From: Anaerolineaceae bacterium UBA5211
Lineage (GTDB): Bacteria; Chloroflexota; Anaerolineae; Anaerolineales; Anaerolineaceae
Direction of reading: 5' to 3'
DNA length: 64,000 nucleotides
Assembly (NCBI GenBank): GCA_002412595.1
Contig: DHVJ01000047.1
Coordinates: forward strand, 5,346-69,345
Part shown: positions 48,954 through 57,375 of the stretch, piece by piece
How the letters are laid out: each line of letters starts with the position of its first letter
Numbering within the stretch: position 1 is the stretch's first letter
The notes under the pieces: model-generated
Seen by the model: only the letters and a program-made list of their open reading frames with translations
Told to the model about the DNA's origin: nothing
Database searches by the model: none
Made by a program: the position numbers and the translations under genes

Positions 48954-49532
48954 TTATCCCTCTTTCATAAATTTATTTTCAATGTCGGTGATCTTATCGA
49001 TACGGCCGGCGTGTCTGCCGCCGCCAAAGTCGGTTTCCAGGAAGGTTTTAATGATCAACTTGACCTGGTTGACACCCAACAAGCCGGCGCCCAATGAGAG
49101 AACATTGGCGTTATTGTGTTCGCGGCTGTTGGAGGCGGTGGCGTAATCTACACACATGGCAGCGCGCACCCCCGGCACCTTATTGGCGGCTATGCAGCTG
49201 CCAATGCCGGCGGCGTCAATCACGATGCCGCGGCAGGCAATGCCCTGGCGTACTTTGTCGGCCACCGCGAAAGCGAAATCTGGGTAATCCACTGATTCCT
49301 TGTTGTGCGTACCACAGTCAATCACGGTGTGGCCCATTTCCTGCAAGTAGGCGATGACGATGGTCTTCAGGTCGTAACCGCCGTGGTCGCTGCCCACCGC
49401 GATGGTGCGCTTTTTACCGGACGCGCAGGGCTGTTCGGCAGGTTGGGTAACAGTGGTTTGACCAGGAGCAGCGGTCTGAGCCATCGCTTTTTGGACGATA
49501 TTTCGGATGTCAGTTTCGGATATATAATTCAT
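48954..49532 (-). CDS. rpiB: RpiB-family sugar-phosphate isomerase with encapsulation peptide and altered active site
   Basis: 192 residues. The N-terminal helix 'SETDIRNIVQKAMAQ' plus a Thr/Pro/Ala linker (to about 40) is a likely encapsulation peptide. The RpiB/LacAB domain follows: 'VGSDHGGYDLK', 'DCGTHNKESVDYPDFA', 'SREHNNANVLSLGA' (ring-opening-type His) and 'GGRHAGRI'. The active-site segment that is I-C-G-T-G-(I/V)-G in E. coli RpiB reads I-D-A-A-G-I-G, so the catalytic Cys is Asp and the neighbouring G-T is A-A. Substrate or mechanism may therefore differ from ribose-5-phosphate isomerase. First gene of the operon. Confidence 0.9.
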   Translation of the reverse strand: MNYISETDIRNIVQKAMAQTAAPGQTTVTQPAEQPCASGKKRTIAVGSDHGGYDLKTIVIAYLQEMGHTVIDCGTHNKESVDYPDFAFAVADKVRQGIACRGIVIDAAGIGSCIAANKVPGVRAAMCVDYATASNSREHNNANVLSLGAGLLGVNQVKLIIKTFLETDFGGGRHAGRIDKITDIENKFMKEG

Positions 49533-49553
49533 TTTGTACCTTATCTTTTGAAT

Positions 49554-49583
49554 TTGACAAAAGCAGGTTGGGAATGTTAAAAT
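49554..49583 (+). promoter_or_regulatory. Promoter of the GntR regulator gene
   Basis: TTGACA (49554-49559), an 18-base spacer and TAAAAT (49578-49583). It lies in the 108-base gap between the divergent rpiB and gntR genes. Confidence 0.6.
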
Positions 49584-49586
49584 GAC

Positions 49587-49598
49587 TGGTAAAGACCA
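49587..49598. promoter_or_regulatory. GntR/HutC-type operator
   Basis: TGGT-AAAG-ACCA, a perfect 4-bp inverted repeat with a 4-base spacer, extended to ACTGGT...ACCACT with one mismatch. It matches the shape of HutC-subfamily operators and sits just after the -10 box of the regulator gene, where bound protein would block transcription. Confidence 0.6.
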
Positions 49599-49640
49599 CT
49601 TAACATCTTATCGACTTAATCTTAGCACGGGAAAAACTGA

Positions 49641-50387
49641 ATGTCAAGTATGATCGATCCGGCCAATATTGTGCCAAAGTATTACCAGCTCGCCAATATC
49701 CTGCGTGAGAAAATCCTCAACGGCGAGTTCCCTGCGCAGGATGCCATTCCCTCAGAGCGCCAGTTGGAAGAACAATATAACCTCAGCCGCCCGACCATCC
49801 GTCAGGCCATTGACCTGCTGGAACGACAGGGTTACCTTTATCGCGTGCATGGTAAGGGCACTTTCGTTTCCCCGCCCAAACTTCAGAAGGGCATGCTGGA
49901 ATTGACCAGTTTCTCAGAAGACATGCGCAACCGCGGGCTGGAACCCGGGCAGCGTATCCTGGATTTTGGTTACGTTGTGCCCAGCGCCAAAATAGCGCAC
50001 CAATTGGGGTTGAACGCTCCGGATGGACAGGTGCTGCGCATCAAACGCCTGCGCTACGGCAACGATGAACCCATCGGGTTACAGGATTCCTATCTGGCTT
50101 TGGGTGAAAATCAGTCCATCACCCGCGATGAAATTGAAGCGAAAGGCTCAATTTACGCGATGCTGGAACAAAAATACGGCATTTATCCGACTGAAGCGGA
50201 TGAAACCCTGGAAGTTACCCTGGCTACACCTGAAGAAGCGGATTTATTGAAGATCCCGGTGGGCAGCCCATTATTATTAAATGAAAGGACCTTGTGGTCA
50301 CAGGACCGCAAGGCCATTGAATTCGTCAGTATTCTTTACCGCGGAGACCGCTATAAGTATTTTGTGCGTTTGACGCGCAAGTGGTAA
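49641..50387 (+). CDS. GntR-family regulator, HutC/UTRA type
   Basis: 248 residues. Winged-helix DNA-binding domain (about 12-78): 'YQLANILREKILNGEFP', 'PSERQLEEQYNLSRPTIRQA' and 'YRVHGKGTFVS'. It is followed by a UTRA ligand domain (about 95-240) with 'LRIKRLRYGNDEPIGLQDSY' and 'NERTLWSQDRKAIEFVSILYRGDRY'-type strands. UTRA domains bind small sugars or phosphates, so the effector may be a sugar phosphate of the microcompartment pathway. It is divergent from the shell/enzyme operon and is the obvious candidate regulator. An ATG 9 bases downstream is an alternative start. Confidence 0.92.
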   Translation: MSSMIDPANIVPKYYQLANILREKILNGEFPAQDAIPSERQLEEQYNLSRPTIRQAIDLLERQGYLYRVHGKGTFVSPPKLQKGMLELTSFSEDMRNRGLEPGQRILDFGYVVPSAKIAHQLGLNAPDGQVLRIKRLRYGNDEPIGLQDSYLALGENQSITRDEIEAKGSIYAMLEQKYGIYPTEADETLEVTLATPEEADLLKIPVGSPLLLNERTLWSQDRKAIEFVSILYRGDRYKYFVRLTRKW

Positions 50388-50395
50388 TTGGAATC

Positions 50396-50983
50396 TTAGT
50401 GTGCGAAAATATCGGGGGTTTTGAGCGCCCGGATCTTATCCACCGGCCAATAAACCAGAAAAGCCTTACCGATTATATTGTCTTCAGGCACAAATCCCCA
50501 TACATGCGAATCCGCAGATGGGTTGCGGTTATCTCCCAGCACGAACAAATCATCCTGCGGAACTTCCCAGATGCCTTCATATTCGGGCGCAGCGGAAATG
50601 TAGGGTTCATTTAAAAGCTGGTCGTTAACATATACCTGGCCGTCCTTCACTTCTACTACATCACCGGGCAGGCCGATTACCCGTTTGACGTATGCCAGTT
50701 CCGGGTCCAGCGGGTATTGAAAGGTGATGATCTCGCCGTATTGCGGTTCATTGAATTTATAGGATATTTTATTGACCATTAGGATCTCACCCTGCACCAA
50801 GGTGGGTTCCATGCTGATCTTTTGTACCATTTCGCGGCCGATAACCGCATCAATCACAAAATAAAAAACAGCTGCTAAAGCGATGGTTTGGACGATTTCT
50901 AAAATAGACCGCAGTGTTTTCCTGGAATCAGAAGGTTCCTCTTGGGCTGCAGGCAGGTGGTCGGGTTGGTTTTCCAAAGTCAT
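50396..50983 (-). CDS. lepB: Signal peptidase I
   Basis: 195 residues. One membrane helix (about 30-48) precedes the catalytic serine motif 'KISMEPTLVQGE' near 55-66 and the catalytic lysine motif 'YVKRVIGLPGDVVEV' near 97-111; 'FVLGDNRNPSADSHVWGFV' near 146-164 is box E. It removes signal peptides from exported proteins, many of which are encoded in this window. It is last in a leftward run after der. Confidence 0.95.
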   Translation of the reverse strand: MTLENQPDHLPAAQEEPSDSRKTLRSILEIVQTIALAAVFYFVIDAVIGREMVQKISMEPTLVQGEILMVNKISYKFNEPQYGEIITFQYPLDPELAYVKRVIGLPGDVVEVKDGQVYVNDQLLNEPYISAAPEYEGIWEVPQDDLFVLGDNRNPSADSHVWGFVPEDNIIGKAFLVYWPVDKIRALKTPDIFAH

Positions 50984-51019
50984 TCCTCACAGAGTTGAGA
51001 TGCCGGGATTATACCCTGC

Positions 51020-52384
51020 TTAACTGCGGCCTTTCAGTACCAGGCGGATGGGTGTGCCGGAAAAAGGATATTCCTTGCGGATGCAGTTTTCCAGATAGCG
51101 CAGGTAAGTAAAGTGCGCCAGCTTGGGTTCGTTGACATACAGAATAAAAGTGGGCGGGTCGCTGCGCACCTGGGTGCCGTAGTAAATCTTCAGGATGCGC
51201 CCGGTCTTGGAAGCCGGAGCGTGCGCGTCCTGGGCGCGCATGAGAATGCGGTTGAAGGCAGAGGTGCCCAATCGCACCATGCGTTCCTCTTGGACCTCGA
51301 GTGCCAACGGCAGGACTTTCTCCACGCGCTGACCGGTCAGGGCCGAGATGAACTGGATAGGCACATAGTCCATGAAATTCAGCGCGCGCCGGATGCGCAT
51401 CTTGTAATCTTCGATGGTAAAGGTATCCTTCTCGATCGCGTCCCACTTGTTGACCAGCACCACGGCGCTTTTCCCAGCTTCCTGGATGAAACCGGCGATG
51501 TGGGTATCCTGCGCGCTGATCTCTTTGGTGGCGTCGATCATCAAAAGGGCCACGTCGCTGCGTTCGATGGCACGCATACTGCGCAGTACGCTGTACTGTT
51601 CCACCCCGTGCTCCACCTTGCCGCGCCGGCGGATGCCGGCTGTGTCGATCAGCGTGATGGGCACATCGTTGAATACCATGGGAGTGTCCACTGCGTCGCG
51701 GGTGGTGCCGGCTATGGAGCTGACGATCGCGCGGTTTTCGCCCACCAGGCGGTTGAGCAGGCTGGATTTTCCAGCGTTGGGGATGCCCACAATGGCAATC
51801 TTGACGGAGTTATCCTCCTCAGCATCTTCCGTGGTGGGAAAAGTGGCCACCAGCGCGTCCAGCAGGTCGCCGGTGCCGGTGCCGTGCACAGCCGAGATGG
51901 GGTAAGGTTCGCCCAGCCCTAACTGATAAAATTCCACCGCGTTCTCGCGGTATTTTTGGTTATCGGCTTTGTTGACCACCAGCAGAATAGGCGGCCAGAC
52001 TTGGCCGTCGCGCTTCTTTTGACGGCTGCGCAGCAGTTCGGTCACTTCCAGGTCAGCCGGCGTGATGCCGCTGATGGCGTCCACCAGCAACAGGATGGCG
52101 TCTGCTTCCTCAATGGCGGCCATGGCCTGGTTGCGGATTTCCTGAATGTATTCTTTCGAGGAAATGCTGAGCGGTGATTTCGAACTGCCGCTGGTGGGGT
52201 CAATTCCACCGGTATCCACGATGTGAAATCGGCGCCCATTCCAATCTGACTCAAAAAAGAGCCGGTCGCGGGTCGTCCCAGGTGTGTCATCCACAATTGC
52301 CAGACGTTCGCCCGCCAGGCGATTAAAAAGGGTGCTTTTGCCCACGTTAGGGCGGCCAACAATGGCAACGATTGGTAAATTCAT
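51020..52384 (-). CDS. der: Ribosome-assembly GTPase Der (EngA)
   Basis: 454 residues with two GTPase domains in tandem, the hallmark of Der: 'GRPNVGKSTLFN' (about 8-19) with 'DTGG', and 'GIPNAGKSSLLN' (about 200-211) with 'DTAGIRRRG', plus 'NKAD' and 'NKWD' G4 motifs. A C-terminal KH-like domain (about 370-450) follows. It acts in 50S subunit maturation. The gene lies 31 bases after cdaR. Confidence 0.97.
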   Translation of the reverse strand: MNLPIVAIVGRPNVGKSTLFNRLAGERLAIVDDTPGTTRDRLFFESDWNGRRFHIVDTGGIDPTSGSSKSPLSISSKEYIQEIRNQAMAAIEEADAILLLVDAISGITPADLEVTELLRSRQKKRDGQVWPPILLVVNKADNQKYRENAVEFYQLGLGEPYPISAVHGTGTGDLLDALVATFPTTEDAEEDNSVKIAIVGIPNAGKSSLLNRLVGENRAIVSSIAGTTRDAVDTPMVFNDVPITLIDTAGIRRRGKVEHGVEQYSVLRSMRAIERSDVALLMIDATKEISAQDTHIAGFIQEAGKSAVVLVNKWDAIEKDTFTIEDYKMRIRRALNFMDYVPIQFISALTGQRVEKVLPLALEVQEERMVRLGTSAFNRILMRAQDAHAPASKTGRILKIYYGTQVRSDPPTFILYVNEPKLAHFTYLRYLENCIRKEYPFSGTPIRLVLKGRS

Positions 52385-52415
52385 TTATTTAATTCTCTCT
52401 ATATTATTTAATAGT

Positions 52416-53666
52416 TTATTGCGGAGTGGCGGTTGGTTCAACCACCGGCAGGATTTCCACTTCAATAGAAGCAGGCAGCTTTGACTCCACCAGAATACCG
52501 GTACCATTCAACTCCACCAATGGTTCCAGCTGGTAAACACCTTCGGTGTAATCAGCCAGGTTGATCAAAACACGCACATCGCTGGATTTTAACTCGTCCA
52601 GTGTGGGGATTGGCCCGGAGAGGATCACGTCCACGCGGTCCGGGGAGAGGGTCACTTCATATTCCGGCAGCAAATCCACGATCTCGACCGGCAAATTGGT
52701 GAGCGTGATGCTGCCCTGGATAGGCGAGATCGACACGGTCACCTTGATGGTGGATTCACCCACCACGGAGATACCACTGGGCACGGCCAGCGGCAGGGAA
52801 ACTTGCAGATCCTCTTGCGCGTCGGTCAGGTTGAGCGGTTGGGTTTCAATGTAACCGGGCAGGTTATTAACCAGTTCGGGGTCAGAGGCATAAACCGTCA
52901 CGACCAATGGGTTAGAAGATATGTTGGTCAGGCGATAGCCACTGGCGATTTGCCCGCTGGTGACCACTTTTACGGAAACGTTGCGGTAGCCGCCGCGTTG
53001 GCTGATGACCATGGATACGTTAACTTTTTCCGGACTGATGCTGACATCTTCCACCGGCAGCCCGTTTTCATCCAACGCTTGCAGATCCAAATCGCTGTCG
53101 ATATCTTCTTTGGCTTGGCTGACATCCAGCGTGGCGCGAATTTCAGCTACTTTTTCTACCTGTGAAGAAGGTCCGCTGACGGTGGCTATATTGGTGCTCA
53201 GTTTGGGCGCACCGGCTTCGTAGCCGACTGCCGGGCTGGAAGGCTGCACCAGCGTGATGGAAAGGTCTTTGGTGTAGAGTTGTTCCAGGCGAATTTCAAC
53301 TTCTTTGGGAGAGTAGTTATCTACTTTGACAGGCTGGGCGTCGATTTGCAAATCCACCGGCAGGGTGTATGTGCCGGCTTCCAGGCCGCTAACATCCAGA
53401 TTGGCGCGAACCACATTGGCGTTGCTCAACTCGGAAGTCCAAATTGAGGTAGGGGCGCTGAGAGTCAGGGAAACCTGTTCGGGCAGCTCGCTGGTGATGA
53501 GCAAATTCGGGTCGAGTCCGATTACTTCCAATTCGACCGGGCGGGAATAGTTGCGCTTTTCCACCGGGTCGGTGGTGGTCACAGCCAGCACCCAGACCGC
53601 GACGGCCAGGGCTACAGCTGTTAATAGGATAGGTAGATTTTTCGTCAGGCGTTTAAAGGGGTTCAT
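52416..53666 (-). CDS. cdaR: YbbR-domain protein CdaR
   Basis: 416 residues. An N-terminal membrane helix (about 9-30) is followed by four YbbR-like beta-rich repeats outside the membrane, each with a 'P..V.V.L.G....L' pattern, and a short C-terminal Pro/Thr tail. CdaR binds and modulates the diadenylate cyclase CdaA. The start at 53666 is one base after the cdaA stop, with GGGGAAGG just upstream; a longer frame to 53744 would run into cdaA. The coupling supports the CdaA-CdaR pairing. Confidence 0.9.
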   Translation of the reverse strand: MNPFKRLTKNLPILLTAVALAVAVWVLAVTTTDPVEKRNYSRPVELEVIGLDPNLLITSELPEQVSLTLSAPTSIWTSELSNANVVRANLDVSGLEAGTYTLPVDLQIDAQPVKVDNYSPKEVEIRLEQLYTKDLSITLVQPSSPAVGYEAGAPKLSTNIATVSGPSSQVEKVAEIRATLDVSQAKEDIDSDLDLQALDENGLPVEDVSISPEKVNVSMVISQRGGYRNVSVKVVTSGQIASGYRLTNISSNPLVVTVYASDPELVNNLPGYIETQPLNLTDAQEDLQVSLPLAVPSGISVVGESTIKVTVSISPIQGSITLTNLPVEIVDLLPEYEVTLSPDRVDVILSGPIPTLDELKSSDVRVLINLADYTEGVYQLEPLVELNGTGILVESKLPASIEVEILPVVEPTATPQ

Positions 53667-53667
53667 C

Positions 53668-54552
53668 TTAATCCTTCCCCTTTTTATTGTTGTTGAAGAT
53701 TGAGCGGAAAAAATGTTGGAGATTGATTTTATCCTCGGCTTCAATCTGCTGCTGGTAAAAAGCCATTAATACATTTTCCAGTTTATCTGCACTGATGCGC
53801 CGCAGGATACGCCCGCGGTGCGCCAGCGATATGGAACCGGTCTCTTCGGAAACCACCACAGCAATGGCATCGGTAGCTTCAGAAATGCCCAGGGCTGCGC
53901 GGTGGCGCAGACCCATTTGACGTTCCGGTGAGCTGTTAAGCACACCGCTGGAAGAGAGCGGCATCACGCAGGCTGCCGCGCTGATGCGGTCGCCAACCAG
54001 GATGGCCGCACCATCGTGCAGTGGTGTATTGGGGTAAAAGATTTGCAGCAGCAGTTCAGGGGAAACCTGCGCGCCCATTTTTACACCGGTATCTTCGTAT
54101 TCGCGCAGGTTGTCCTTGCGCCGCAGCACGATCAGAGCGCCCTGGCGGAAAACGGATAAACGCGAAGAAGCGCTGACAACTGCTTTAACCATGCGCTGGA
54201 TCTTTTCCATGTCCGTATTTTCATGTTCAAAGAACAACGTGCCTGATCCGGCCCGGCCCAGGCGCTCAAGTGCCCGGCGCAGCTCTGGCATGAATATAAC
54301 CGGAATAGTGAACAATAGTGATGGCAAAGTGTTGCTGAGTAGCCAGGAAAAAGCCGGCAGGTTGATCAAGGTGGTGACCAAACTGATGACGATCACCAAA
54401 AAAATTACGCCGCGCAGCAGTGACTGGGCTTGCGTATCTTTCAACAGCATCAATAGGGCGTAAAAAATCGTGCTGACCAGAATGATATCCAGTAAGCTAA
54501 GCCAATTGAAGCGTTGGAGCAGGAAAGCGATTTCGGAAAATAGATTTGACAT
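53668..54552 (-). CDS. cdaA: Diadenylate cyclase CdaA
   Basis: 294 residues. Three N-terminal membrane helices (about 15-85) and a DisA_N catalytic domain with 'FRQGALIVLRR', the 'LHDGAAIL' (DGA) motif near 185 and 'MGLRHRAALGISE' (RHR) near 220. It makes c-di-AMP from two ATP. c-di-AMP controls potassium and osmotic balance and cell-wall homeostasis in monoderm bacteria. The gene sits between coaE and cdaR; the usual glmM neighbour is absent. Confidence 0.95.
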   Translation of the reverse strand: MSNLFSEIAFLLQRFNWLSLLDIILVSTIFYALLMLLKDTQAQSLLRGVIFLVIVISLVTTLINLPAFSWLLSNTLPSLLFTIPVIFMPELRRALERLGRAGSGTLFFEHENTDMEKIQRMVKAVVSASSRLSVFRQGALIVLRRKDNLREYEDTGVKMGAQVSPELLLQIFYPNTPLHDGAAILVGDRISAAACVMPLSSSGVLNSSPERQMGLRHRAALGISEATDAIAVVVSEETGSISLAHRGRILRRISADKLENVLMAFYQQQIEAEDKINLQHFFRSIFNNNKKGKD

Positions 54553-54569
54553 ATCGATTCAATAATCTC

Positions 54570-55697
54570 TTAAAACAAACTCAATAAATCCGGATTTGAT
54601 TTACTATATAGATTGTACCCTGCCTTTTGTGCCAATTTCAGGTGTTCCAGCGGGCCTTGGTGTATTTCATAACCCAGCCGTGCCAGCATGGGTGCGTGTT
54701 CGCGGCGCGCAGGCAGGCTCATCTGCCCGCACAAGTAATATGCGTTTAATGCTTCTATTCCTTTAATAAGGCTTTCCAGTTTTTCGCCGCTGCTGCGATC
54801 GGCAAACTGATAACCGCCCAGTTGGCAGGCAAAGCCTTCCCGTTTCCAGATGGCCAGTTCATCTTTCTGCGCGGCGCTGAAATAGAAACGCAGCATATCT
54901 CGCAGGAGCATGTCATTTTGGATACCTGGCGCGGGCATATCAGTCTGCTGGGCTGCCAGAAAGAGGGCCGGCAGGCTGTCGGGCTGCGCGCGCAGAAAAC
55001 CGCGTACTTGATCCAGGCTGGCTTCATCTACCGGCAGCAAGTGGACTTGTTCCTGAAGTGCCCTGAAGGGCGCCGGGTTCCAATCCGGCTGCGGCAATGC
55101 CTGCCAGGCCGTGCGTACCTGTTCCCAGGTAGATGCGATATCCCCGCTGTTATCAATAACCACATCTGCTCGTTCTTTCATCTGTGCCGCAGGTGTCTGT
55201 TGGGCCAGGCGGGCATCCACCTGAGCATGCGACATGCTGCGGGTGCGTTCCAGCCTTTGGTAAAGGGTCTGCGGATCAGCATCCACCACCCATATGCATT
55301 GACATTGTTCGGCCAGGTCGCTTTCCAATACCTTAATAGCCTCGATCACCACAACCGGCAGAAGTGATCGAGCCGCGATGCGGCGGGTAGCGGCTGAGGC
55401 AAATGGGTGCAGGATGTTTTCCAAATCTGCCAAAGCGGCTGGATCCGAAAAAACTTGGTCTCCCAGACGCTGGCGATTGATCTCGCCGTTTTTATCCAGC
55501 AGGGATTTGCCGAAGCGGGCCACTATGCGCTCGTAGCCGGGTGCGCCCTGGCTGGACGCCTGGCGGGTGAGCCAGTCGGCATCCACGCCCAGCGCCCCCA
55601 GATGTTCCAGCATCTGGCGCACCAGGCTTTTCCCACAGCCGATGTTGCCGGTCAAGCCGATCAATAAATGTTGCGGAGCAGGTTTGAGGTTTGCCAT
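54570..55697 (-). CDS. coaE: Dephospho-CoA kinase with unknown C-terminal extension
   Basis: 375 residues, about 175 longer than normal CoaE. Residues about 10-205 are the kinase: P-loop 'GLTGNIGCGKSLV', 'GVDADWLTR' (the D-x-D substrate site), 'NGEINRQRLGDQVF' and 'VVVIEAIKVLESDL' in place of V-(L/P)-L-(L/F)-E. It phosphorylates dephospho-CoA in the last step of CoA synthesis. The extension (about 205-375) includes 'LLPVDEASLDQVRGFLRAQP' and 'MLARLGYEIHQGPLEHLKLA' and is not recognised; an acyltransferase-like fold is possible. It lies 17 bases upstream of cdaA in the same direction. Confidence 0.88.
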   Translation of the reverse strand: MANLKPAPQHLLIGLTGNIGCGKSLVRQMLEHLGALGVDADWLTRQASSQGAPGYERIVARFGKSLLDKNGEINRQRLGDQVFSDPAALADLENILHPFASAATRRIAARSLLPVVVIEAIKVLESDLAEQCQCIWVVDADPQTLYQRLERTRSMSHAQVDARLAQQTPAAQMKERADVVIDNSGDIASTWEQVRTAWQALPQPDWNPAPFRALQEQVHLLPVDEASLDQVRGFLRAQPDSLPALFLAAQQTDMPAPGIQNDMLLRDMLRFYFSAAQKDELAIWKREGFACQLGGYQFADRSSGEKLESLIKGIEALNAYYLCGQMSLPARREHAPMLARLGYEIHQGPLEHLKLAQKAGYNLYSKSNPDLLSLF

Positions 55698-55754
55698 ATT
55701 GAATTCATTTTAGCTGTGGCGGTTTTGACTGTCAAATTCATTGCCATTAAAAAG

Positions 55755-55786
55755 GAAAAGGTCCGTTTATTAGGGCGAACCTTTTC
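55755..55786. terminator. Hairpin between the thioredoxin-CcdA gene and coaE
   Basis: An 8-bp perfect stem (GAAAAGGT with ACCTTTTC) around a 16-base loop. On the minus strand it lies 20 bases past the CcdA-like stop, so it probably ends that transcript. Confidence 0.5.
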
Positions 55787-55807
55787 GCTAAACTGCGTTT
55801 CGTAAAG

Positions 55808-57184
55808 CTAGTGTTTTTTATGTTTGTGTTTGCCGTCCGTTTGAAGTTCACTGCCAATCAGGATGCCGTAGCGCGGCAGGATTTTCCGGTGGATTAGGGA
55901 GATTAGCAATGTGGCAGCGAGGGCAATCAGGAAGACCAGCAGGGAAGTGCCAACGTTGTTCATCCATTCGGGATTGAACAGCATAACAAATCCCAGGGTC
56001 AGCATGATCACGCCGCTGGCCAGCTTGAGCAGTCGCCCGTGCTTCTCTTCCATGCGGCTGGCTTTCATGGTGACCGCAGCCGTGCCGAAGACCACCAGTT
56101 CATCCAGCAGGTAGATCAGCATGTAAAGTCCCAGCAGCAGGATAAAACCGGTCTTGCTGACCTGGTTGGCAGCCACCAGGTTGCTCCAGATCACGGGAAA
56201 GCCGGCTGTGCAGGAGAACTCGATAAACGAGACGCCCACAGCCAGGGCTGCCGATGAGCCGACCAACCCGATCATGGAACGCGTATCTGTCACTGTGCTG
56301 CGCATGTTTTGGTAAAGCTTTGGTTTGCGCTTTTCGGAGATGGTGAAAGAAACGCCTTCTTTATACCAGAAGTAATCTTTGAGGTTCACAAAGCCGAAGG
56401 TCAGTGCGATCAGCGCTACAGCCACCTGGATCCATTTCAGATAGCCGATATAGGAAAACAGGGTGAACACGCCGGTGATGAACAGGCTGTAAACGATGGT
56501 GGTGACAATCAGGAAGGTCAGGCCGACCACCAGAATTTTCTTGCGCGACCCGCTGTGCAGCGTCAACGCCAACAAGACGCTCAACACCCATAGTGAGCAG
56601 GGATTGAAGCCGTCCACGAAGCCGATGATAGCTGTGCTGAGCACCAGCGATTCCTTTCCAAGGTCCACTGTGCCGACCAGGGGCAGGTCAATAGCCTGAT
56701 TTTGCGCTGCAGCAGTTTCTTCGGAATCTGCCGTTACGGCTGCTTCAGCGGAACCGGCAGAAACAGCGGCCAGCGTCAGGCGGTCGCCGATATCCACCGC
56801 GTTGGGATCGGTCAGCACTTGCTGCAGGGCGCTTTCCATTTCGGTCTTGTATTCATCCCGGAAGCCGACCCAGTATTGGTCTCCGATAACCGTTACCGGC
56901 ACCGCGCCGGGTTCGAAATCTAATGCCTGGCTGAATTGGCTTAAAACTTCCAGGTTGTCGCGGTTGTACCAGACCTCATAATCGACCAGGTTGACTTGGG
57001 TGTTTTCATCCACAAGCGCTTCTAAAAAAGGCCTTTCCTCTTCGCAGTGCGGGCAGCCATCGCCCCAAAAAAAGTAAATGTTGACATCTGCTGAATCTTG
57101 CGTCTGTGCCAGAACGGATGAAAAGCTTAAAAGCAGTGTGCCTAAAATCAGCAATATGATGATGGGTTTAGTGAGACGTAACAA
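55808..57184 (-). CDS. Thioredoxin-like domain fused to a CcdA/DsbD-type membrane domain
   Basis: 458 residues. A signal or membrane segment (about 5-26) precedes a thioredoxin-fold domain with a 'FFWGDGCPHCEEERP' active site (CPHC, Cys near 43 and 46). A flexible Ala/Glu-rich linker comes next, then a six-helix domain from about 185 with 'DGFNPCSLWVLSVLLAL' and 'FIEFSCTAGFPVIWSN', the two membrane Cys segments of CcdA/DsbD. It would move reducing power from the cytoplasm to extracytoplasmic thiols. The tail is His/Lys-rich ('KHKHKKH'). The start is a TTG at 57184 with AGGAGAG upstream. Confidence 0.85.
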   Translation of the reverse strand: MLRLTKPIIILLILGTLLLSFSSVLAQTQDSADVNIYFFWGDGCPHCEEERPFLEALVDENTQVNLVDYEVWYNRDNLEVLSQFSQALDFEPGAVPVTVIGDQYWVGFRDEYKTEMESALQQVLTDPNAVDIGDRLTLAAVSAGSAEAAVTADSEETAAAQNQAIDLPLVGTVDLGKESLVLSTAIIGFVDGFNPCSLWVLSVLLALTLHSGSRKKILVVGLTFLIVTTIVYSLFITGVFTLFSYIGYLKWIQVAVALIALTFGFVNLKDYFWYKEGVSFTISEKRKPKLYQNMRSTVTDTRSMIGLVGSSAALAVGVSFIEFSCTAGFPVIWSNLVAANQVSKTGFILLLGLYMLIYLLDELVVFGTAAVTMKASRMEEKHGRLLKLASGVIMLTLGFVMLFNPEWMNNVGTSLLVFLIALAATLLISLIHRKILPRYGILIGSELQTDGKHKHKKH

Positions 57185-57333
57185 TTTGCTCTCCTGATAG
57201 TAATTATGCGGATATCCATAATGGTTATTATTATAATATCTTTCATAAGAAAGACACAAATAAGGAGTTTTTCAAATAGTTAATATTACACAATATCTAA
57301 TCCAGTATAAATATTCTTCGTTGAGCGGTTAGC

Positions 57334-57362
57334 TTGACAAGCTATCCGGTACCGTGTAGAAT
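57334..57362 (+). promoter_or_regulatory. Promoter of tRNA-Phe
   Basis: Consensus TTGACA (57334-57339), a 17-base spacer and TAGAAT (57357-57362), 13 bases before the mature tRNA. Confidence 0.8.
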
Positions 57363-57375
57363 AGCCCTACTTTCC

